Below, in pieces: positions 15,641-19,969 of a stretch of DNA of 19,969 bases. The DNA is taken from assembly GCA_964576265.1 (NCBI GenBank), contig CAZNVB010000249.1, positions 1 to 19,969 of the forward strand, written 5' to 3'. The notes under the pieces are model-generated. The model was not told the origin of the DNA. It did not search any database and saw only the letters and a list, made by a program, of their open reading frames with translations. The first letter of the stretch is position 1. Each line of letters opens with the position of its first letter. The position numbers and the translations under genes were made by a program. The stretch is from CAZNVB01 sp964576265. GTDB taxonomy: Bacteria; Acidobacteriota; Aminicenantia; Aminicenantales; UBA8522.

Positions 15641-16543
15641 ATGTTTACCCGGTGGACGATCGAGCGCGAAGTCTCTTTTTCCGGAATCGGAGTTCACTCA
15701 GGAAGGAATGTCGCCGTCGTTCTGAAGCCGTCCTCGAGGGGAAAGATCATCTTTCGCCGGACCGATCTCGGCGGCCTTGAAGTCGAGGCCAACCCGCAGG
15801 TCAGCCAGGCCGGAAACTGCACGTCCTTGGATTCGGGAACTTGCCGCATCCGGACGATCGAGCACCTCATGGCGGTCCTTTTCATTCTCGGGATCGGCAG
15901 CCTGGAAGTGGAAACGGACGGAGAAGAGATTCCTATCCTCGACGGCAGCGCGGCCCCCCTTGTCCGTTACGTTCTCGATGCCGGTGTCAGAGCCGTTGGG
16001 GATGCCAGAAGGGCTGTTCGGGTCGTCGAGTCGATGTTGATCGAGGAGGGGAAGGCGAGTTTGAGAATTTCGCCGGGCGATGATTTCGTGGTTCGTTATG
16101 CGATCGAATTCCCTCATCCCCTCATCCGTCGTCAGGCGCTCGAATTGCGTCTCGGCCGCGGCCAATTCATCAACCAAATCGCCCCGGCCCGAACGTTCGG
16201 ATTTCTCGGCGATGTCTCCGACCTGAGGCGCCGGGGCCTGGCGCTTGGAGGATCCTTCGCCAATGCGGTGGTTCTGGACGAAAGCAAGGTCATCAGCGGG
16301 CCGCTGAGGTATCCAGACGAGTTCGTCCGCCATAAAGTCCTCGATTTCATCGGCGACCTGGCGCTTTTCGGGTATCCTCTTCTTGGCCGTTTCGAGGTCG
16401 AGCGGGGAGGACACCGCGTCCATCTGGCGGCCGTGCGCACGTTGGTCGAAAACCCCGACCTCTGGGTTTTTGAGGATCGTCTTTGGCCGTCGTTTCTTCA
16501 GGAGTCGCCGCCTCGTCTTGCCAGCGGCGGTTCGTTGGGCTAA
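15641..16543 (+). CDS. lpxC: UDP-3-O-acyl-N-acetylglucosamine deacetylase
   Basis: Zinc hydrolase for the committed step of lipid A synthesis; its presence implies an outer membrane with lipopolysaccharide. The 300 residues are typical. Motifs: GIGVHSG (15-21), TIEHLMAVL with Glu74 (likely base) and His75 (zinc), ILDGSAAPLV (99-108), ARTFGFLGDV (183-192). HKVLDFIGDLALFGYPL gives His231, Asp235 (zinc) and Asp239, and RGGHRVHL carries His258 (likely general acid). These correspond to E. coli Glu78, His79, His238, Asp242, Asp246 and His265. All catalytic positions are intact. The ATG at 15641 gives the family's short N-terminus; no Shine-Dalgarno is seen. It is first of a three-gene plus-strand cluster with the TPR protein and glmU. 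Confidence 0.96.
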   Translation: MFTRWTIEREVSFSGIGVHSGRNVAVVLKPSSRGKIIFRRTDLGGLEVEANPQVSQAGNCTSLDSGTCRIRTIEHLMAVLFILGIGSLEVETDGEEIPILDGSAAPLVRYVLDAGVRAVGDARRAVRVVESMLIEEGKASLRISPGDDFVVRYAIEFPHPLIRRQALELRLGRGQFINQIAPARTFGFLGDVSDLRRRGLALGGSFANAVVLDESKVISGPLRYPDEFVRHKVLDFIGDLALFGYPLLGRFEVERGGHRVHLAAVRTLVENPDLWVFEDRLWPSFLQESPPRLASGGSLG

Positions 16544-16579
16544 AATAGCAAAAAATAAGATCACGGGAGGAGTCCTGAG

Positions 16580-17086
16580 GTGAAAGACGAGAAGAACCCC
16601 AAGGATATCTATGGGAAAGCGATCGCGGCTTATGAGGAAGCCATGCGGGAATTTCATAAGGGGAAAATCGATCGAGCGAAAGAACTGCTTAAAGCTTTTC
16701 TGGAGAAGCACGAAACGGAGAAAGAGCTCGTCGATCGAGCCAAAATCTACCTCCAGATCGCCGCGAAACAGGGGAAGAGAGAAATCGTCTCTTTGAAGAC
16801 GCCTGAAGATTACCTCAATTACAGCGTCGTCCAGATCAACAGCGGCGCCTGCGATGAGGCTCTCAAGATCCTTGAGAAGGCCCTGGAAATGAAAGCCGAT
16901 GAGGGAAAAGTCTATTATCTCATGGCTGACGCTTACATCCGGCTCGGGAAGTCCGATGAAGCCATGGAGTGCCTGAAAAAGGCTTTCCAGAAAGACAAAG
17001 TTTACAAGACGATGGCCCAGAATGAAGTGGATTTCAAGCCCCTTTGGGATGACAAGAAATTCAAGCTGATCACCCGGATGACATGA
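16580..17086 (+). CDS. Small tetratricopeptide-repeat protein
   Basis: 168 residues, no signal peptide or membrane segment, so probably cytoplasmic. Three TPR-like helix pairs can be seen: 11-44 (ending ELLKAFLEKH), 78-106 (around INSGACDEALKILEKALEM) and 110-142 (VYYLMADAYIRLGKSDEAMECLKKAF). The end, VDFKPLWDDKKF, resembles the closing motif of many bacterial TPR proteins. TPR domains bind partner proteins, so it is probably a scaffold or adaptor; the partner is unknown. The start is GTG 16580 with AGGAG at 16568-16572. Its stop overlaps the next gene's start as ATGA, implying translational coupling with the GlmU-like protein, which makes that protein or the LPS/peptidoglycan pathway a natural candidate partner. 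That link is inference. Confidence 0.8.
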   Translation: MKDEKNPKDIYGKAIAAYEEAMREFHKGKIDRAKELLKAFLEKHETEKELVDRAKIYLQIAAKQGKREIVSLKTPEDYLNYSVVQINSGACDEALKILEKALEMKADEGKVYYLMADAYIRLGKSDEAMECLKKAFQKDKVYKTMAQNEVDFKPLWDDKKFKLITRMT

Positions 17087-18351
17087 GCCGAAGTCTTTTC
17101 GCCCTTTTGTGGGTGCCGGCCGGCCGCGCAGATCGGAGTCAACCGGAAGCGCTGCCCATTTTGGGAAAATCATTTCTCGCCGTTCTCCTCGATTCGGTTT
17201 CTCGTCTAAAGCCTGTTCAGACCGTTCTCATTGCTCCCTCGGGAGCCCGCAAGCTCGAGCCCGACTCGATCTCTGCCGGACTGAAAGTCGTTTCCCATAA
17301 GCCCGGCGCGGGTATTGCTTACGCCCTCAAATCTGCTTTGCCTTTTTTCCAATCAAGAAAGAAAAGCCGGGTAGATGTCCTCTTGGTCGATACGCGGTTT
17401 CCGCTACTGACTTCTCGGACGTTGAAAAGCTTACGCCACCGGCACCACGGACAAAACTGTGATTTTTTAGCTCTGGCCGCTTCGACGGGCACTCCTGCTC
17501 TGGCCGCCGATTTGGATGCCCTGGCCGAGGTCGCTTCCCAAGCCACGAAGCTTAAGTCCGTCGGCGCTGATCTTCCGAGCTTAATTCGAGCCGCAGGCCG
17601 GTCCGGGAAAAAAACCGGCTACTTTGCCCTTCCCGATCCGGAGGAAGCCGTTTTTCTGACTTCATCAGCCGCGTTTCGCCAAGCTGTCGGCGTTCTTAGG
17701 GATCGGGAGATGCGCCGGCTTGAATCTCGCGGGGTCATCCTTCTCGATCCGGCTTCCACCTGGATCAGCCCGGATGTGCGCATCGGCCGCGGCACCGTCA
17801 TTTATCCCTCCGTGATCATCGAGGGCTGCTCGCGAATCGGCCGGGACTGTCTGATCCAATCTTTCGTCCGCATGGTTGACACCCGGGTCGGCGATCGGGT
17901 GAGGATTCTGGGCTCGACGGTGATCGAGAAAAGTGTGATTGAGGACGATGCCCAAATCGGACCCTTTGCCCGTTTCCGGCCGGGAACGAAAATTCAAGAC
18001 GGCGCCCGGGTGGGGAATTTCGTCGAGATGAAAAACACGATTTTCGGCCGGGGTTCAAAAGCCGGGCATTTGTCCTATCTCGGGGATGCCCTCATCGGTG
18101 AGAAAGTCAACATCGGCGCCGGGACGATCACCTGCAATTATGACGGTCTGAGAAAGAGCCGGACGATTATTGAGGACCGAGCCTTTATCGGTTCGGGGAC
18201 GGAACTTGTTGCGCCGGTCAAGGTCGGTCGAGGAGCCTACATCGGTGCCGGATCGACGATCACCAAGGATGTCTCGCCAGAGGCCCTGGCCGTCTCCCGC
18301 AGCGGGCAGATTGAGAAACCCGGCTGGGCCAAGAGGAAACTGAAGAAATAA
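17083..18351 (+). CDS. glmU: GlmU-like glucosamine-1-phosphate acetyltransferase with degenerate uridylyltransferase domain
   Basis: 422 residues with the layout of bifunctional GlmU. The C-terminal left-handed beta-helix acetyltransferase looks intact: GPFARFRPGT, GNFVEMKN, KAGHLSYLGD with His329 as the expected base, and NIGAGTITCNYDG (343-355). This half makes GlcNAc-1-phosphate from glucosamine-1-phosphate and acetyl-CoA. The N-terminal half keeps the family's general order but lacks its signature. The usual LAAGxGTRM...PK loop is replaced by VPAGRADRSQPEALPILGK (11-29), the nucleotide-binding QxGTxHA segment by KPGAGIAY (73-80), and GDVPL by LVDTRFPLL (101-109). The protein is also shorter than the usual ~455. 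It probably no longer makes UDP-GlcNAc, or does so with changed specificity. Stop-start overlap with the TPR gene. Confidence 0.85.
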   Translation: MSRSLFALLWVPAGRADRSQPEALPILGKSFLAVLLDSVSRLKPVQTVLIAPSGARKLEPDSISAGLKVVSHKPGAGIAYALKSALPFFQSRKKSRVDVLLVDTRFPLLTSRTLKSLRHRHHGQNCDFLALAASTGTPALAADLDALAEVASQATKLKSVGADLPSLIRAAGRSGKKTGYFALPDPEEAVFLTSSAAFRQAVGVLRDREMRRLESRGVILLDPASTWISPDVRIGRGTVIYPSVIIEGCSRIGRDCLIQSFVRMVDTRVGDRVRILGSTVIEKSVIEDDAQIGPFARFRPGTKIQDGARVGNFVEMKNTIFGRGSKAGHLSYLGDALIGEKVNIGAGTITCNYDGLRKSRTIIEDRAFIGSGTELVAPVKVGRGAYIGAGSTITKDVSPEALAVSRSGQIEKPGWAKRKLKK

Positions 18352-18365
18352 CGCCGGCACCGGCG
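18352..18365. terminator. GC hairpin between convergent glmU and inositol-phosphate synthase genes
   Basis: CGCCG-GCAC-CGGCG starts at the base after the glmU stop. Read on the minus strand the hairpin is followed by TTATTTCTT, so it looks like a terminator for the inositol-phosphate synthase message. On the plus strand there is no T run. Confidence 0.4.
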
Positions 18366-18391
18366 CCGCCATTCCAGTCGGGGGGAAAGAG

Positions 18392-19540
18392 TTATTTCTT
18401 TTTCGGCGCGGGTTTCTTTTTCGCCCGGGTTTTGGGCGCGACCTTCGGCTTTGCCTTTTTCCCGTACATGGCGATGAATTTTTCTGTCAGGTCTCGAGCC
18501 TCGGTATCGGTATACTGCTTGGGGGGCGATTTCATGAAGTATGAAGACGGTCCGAACAGGGCGCCCGAAATCCCGTTGTTCAGGGCGAGCTTGGCGCAGC
18601 GGATGGCATCGATGACGACTCCGGCCGAATTCGGCGAGTCTTCGACCGAAAGCCGGCAGTCGAGATAAGTCGGAACGTCTCCAAAATGGCGGCTCTCGAT
18701 CCGCAAGAAGCAGAGTTTGTTGTCTTTCTGCCAGGGGACATAATCGCTCGGTCCGACATGGACGTTGTCCGGGTCGATGTCCAGGCCGCGGGCCCGAATC
18801 TGGGAGGTGACGGCATTCGTCTTGGAAATTTTCTTCGAGTGGAGTCGTTCTCTCTCCAGCATGTTGAGGAAGTCGGTATTTCCGCCTGTGTTCAACTGGT
18901 AGGTCCGCTCGATCGGCATGCCCCGGTCAAGATAGAGATTGACCAGAGTCCGGTGGAGGATGGTCGCCCCGACCTGGGATTTGATATCGTCGCCGATAAT
19001 CGGCAATCCCCGGCTCTCGAATCTCTTCTGCCAGTATTTCTCGCTGGCAATGAACACCGGGATGCAATTGATGAAGGCGCAGCCGGCTTCGAGGACCTGC
19101 TCGACATACCATTTCGTCGCCTCTTCGCTGCCCACGGGCAGATAGCTGACGACGACATCCGTCTTGGTCTCTTTGAGGATGGAAACGATGTCGGCGGTTG
19201 ATCCCGGAGCTTTCTGAATGATCTGAGAAAGGTACTTGCCCAGCCCATCGTGAGTCATTCCCCGCTGAACCTTGACGTTCAGGTTGGGCACGGAGGAAAA
19301 CTTCGTCGTGTTGTTCGGCCAGGTAAAGATCGCTTCACTAAGGTCCTTGCCGACTTTGTTTTTATCGATGTCGAAGGCGGCTGAAAATTCGATATCGCGG
19401 ATATGATAGCCTCCCAGGTTGACATGCATCACTCCGGGAATGAAATCCGTTTCCTTGGCATTCTTGTAATACTCGATTCCCTGGACGAGAGAAGAGGCGC
19501 AATTTCCAACGCCGATGATGGCGACGCGGATTTTATCCAT
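18392..19540 (-). CDS. ino1: Inositol-3-phosphate synthase
   Basis: It converts glucose-6-phosphate to 1L-myo-inositol-1-phosphate with bound NAD, the start of inositol lipid and inositol thiol synthesis. The 382 residues match the compact prokaryotic form. The Rossmann motif is GVGNCASSLVQGI (10-22). Family signatures follow: VVVSYLPVGSEEATKWY, GDDIKSQVGATILHRTL, NTGGNTDFLNM, KKISKTNAVTS with the catalytic lysines, and VGPSDYVPWQKDNK. The last ~25 residues are unusual, a Lys/Ala/Pro-rich tail (KAKPKVAPKTRAKKKPAPKKK from about 362) beyond the normal end of the enzyme. The start is ATG 19540 with a strong AAGGAGG (19556-19550) nine bases away, located inside the end of the upstream CDP-alcohol phosphotransferase gene; the gap is 4 bp, so the two are one operon. 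Confidence 0.93.
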   Translation of the reverse strand: MDKIRVAIIGVGNCASSLVQGIEYYKNAKETDFIPGVMHVNLGGYHIRDIEFSAAFDIDKNKVGKDLSEAIFTWPNNTTKFSSVPNLNVKVQRGMTHDGLGKYLSQIIQKAPGSTADIVSILKETKTDVVVSYLPVGSEEATKWYVEQVLEAGCAFINCIPVFIASEKYWQKRFESRGLPIIGDDIKSQVGATILHRTLVNLYLDRGMPIERTYQLNTGGNTDFLNMLERERLHSKKISKTNAVTSQIRARGLDIDPDNVHVGPSDYVPWQKDNKLCFLRIESRHFGDVPTYLDCRLSVEDSPNSAGVVIDAIRCAKLALNNGISGALFGPSSYFMKSPPKQYTDTEARDLTEKFIAMYGKKAKPKVAPKTRAKKKPAPKKK

Positions 19541-19544
19541 GGTT

Positions 19545-19969
19545 TCAAACCTCCTTGTTGTGATTCTTTTGGATCTCGATTTTTCTCACATAAAAAACTC
19601 TCTGGAAAGCGGTCAAGTTTGAGATCAGGGCGATGACCAGCAAGACAGCAATCATGGCCTGGTCAAAAACCGTGAACAGGCTTCCCAGGCCGGCGGCGAG
19701 AACGAGAAGAACCATTCTCTCCGCCCGCTGCATGAACCCCACCCGACATGGGATGCCGAGACCCTCTGCTCGCGCCCGGGTGTAGCTGACCATGGCCGAC
19801 CCCAGAAACGTGAAAAAGACAACCCAGAGCGGCCAACGGTCGCGGAAATAGATCGCCAATCCGAGATAGATGAAGAATTCCGAGTAGCGATCGAGGGTCG
19901 AGTCAAAGATGGCGCCATAAAGGCTTTTTTTATGGGTTTCTTTTGCGACCTGGCCGTCCAGGATATCGA
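19545..19969 (-). CDS. CDP-alcohol phosphatidyltransferase (5' end outside window)
   Basis: The C-terminal ~140 residues of a membrane CDP-alcohol phosphotransferase. The frame is open from the window edge through 19545 and includes the catalytic motif. DILDGQVAKETHKKSLYGAI followed by FDSTLD matches D-x2-DG-x2-A(R)-x8-G-x3-D-x3-D, with Lys instead of the usual Arg. Several hydrophobic segments follow (around IYLGLAIYF, LWVVFFTFLGSAMVSYTRA, MVLLVLAAGLGSLF and AMIAVLLVIALI), as expected for this integral-membrane family. Directly upstream of inositol-phosphate synthase, it is a good candidate for phosphatidylinositol-phosphate synthase (CDP-diacylglycerol plus inositol-1-phosphate), but the substrate is inferred from context. 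Its last codons carry the Shine-Dalgarno of the next gene. Confidence 0.88.
   Translation of the reverse strand, partial: DILDGQVAKETHKKSLYGAIFDSTLDRYSEFFIYLGLAIYFRDRWPLWVVFFTFLGSAMVSYTRARAEGLGIPCRVGFMQRAERMVLLVLAAGLGSLFTVFDQAMIAVLLVIALISNLTAFQRVFYVRKIEIQKNHNKEV

Noticed and set aside
15698..17173. A 491-codon frame antisense to lpxC and the TPR gene
   Set aside because: It spans two sense genes with clear motifs or ribosome sites; a codon-bias shadow.
1..19969. CRISPR arrays, insertion sequences, phage or defence genes
   Set aside because: No repeated spacers, transposase, integrase, toxin-antitoxin or restriction-type gene was seen on either strand; the genes are housekeeping or metabolic.

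Overview
The window is a gene-dense, moderately GC-rich stretch of chromosome from a bacterium with a Gram-negative type envelope (LpxC, GlmU). It carries housekeeping genes throughout and no phage, insertion sequence, integron or CRISPR signature. A lineage such as Aminicenantes/Acidobacteriota or a neighbouring phylum would fit the mix of a DRG-like TGS-type GTPase, LarB, an inositol-phosphate synthase paired with a CDP-alcohol phosphotransferase, and an lpxC-TPR-glmU cluster. That placement is an inference, not something the sequence proves.

Layout. On the minus strand, 1-644 is the N-terminal part of a DRG/Obg-like GTPase with a near-consensus promoter. A 429-bp divergent intergenic region follows, with the gyrB promoter and a small cluster of DnaA-box-like sites. 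On the plus strand, 1074-5966 is gyrB-gyrA. Next comes a roughly 390-bp non-coding segment (5967-6357) rich in hairpins, apparently transcribed as the leader of a two-gene NAD-salvage operon (pncB-pncA, 6358-8380). That operon ends at a rho-independent terminator lying directly against a sigma70-type promoter for a long-chain acyl-CoA ligase (8545-10338). On the minus strand, 11185-10340 holds a tRNA with anticodon CAT followed by a coiled-coil/zinc-ribbon protein. Further right, still on the minus strand, are the primary sigma factor rpoD and the primase dnaG (the dnaG-rpoD core of the classical macromolecular-synthesis operon, without rpsU here), then larB. Divergent from larB, on the plus strand, is lpxC-TPR protein-glmU (15641-18351). 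Convergent to it, on the minus strand, is an inositol-3-phosphate synthase preceded by a CDP-alcohol phosphotransferase truncated by the window edge.

How the genes relate. GyrA/GyrB, DnaG and RpoD serve DNA topology, replication priming and transcription. PncA and PncB convert nicotinamide to nicotinate and then to nicotinate mononucleotide; LarB, 7 kb away, uses the downstream metabolite nicotinate adenine dinucleotide to begin the nickel-pincer cofactor. LpxC and GlmU both concern UDP-GlcNAc derivatives (lipid A and cell wall). Inositol-phosphate synthase plus the CDP-alcohol phosphotransferase could make an inositol phospholipid.

I see no clear new defence or mobile system. The items most worth following up are the structured leader before pncB, a GlmU whose N-terminal uridylyltransferase domain has lost its signature residues, an uncertain rpoD start next to a six-G run, a glutamine at the quinolone-contact position of GyrA, and the inositol-lipid pair with a lysine-rich tail on the synthase.
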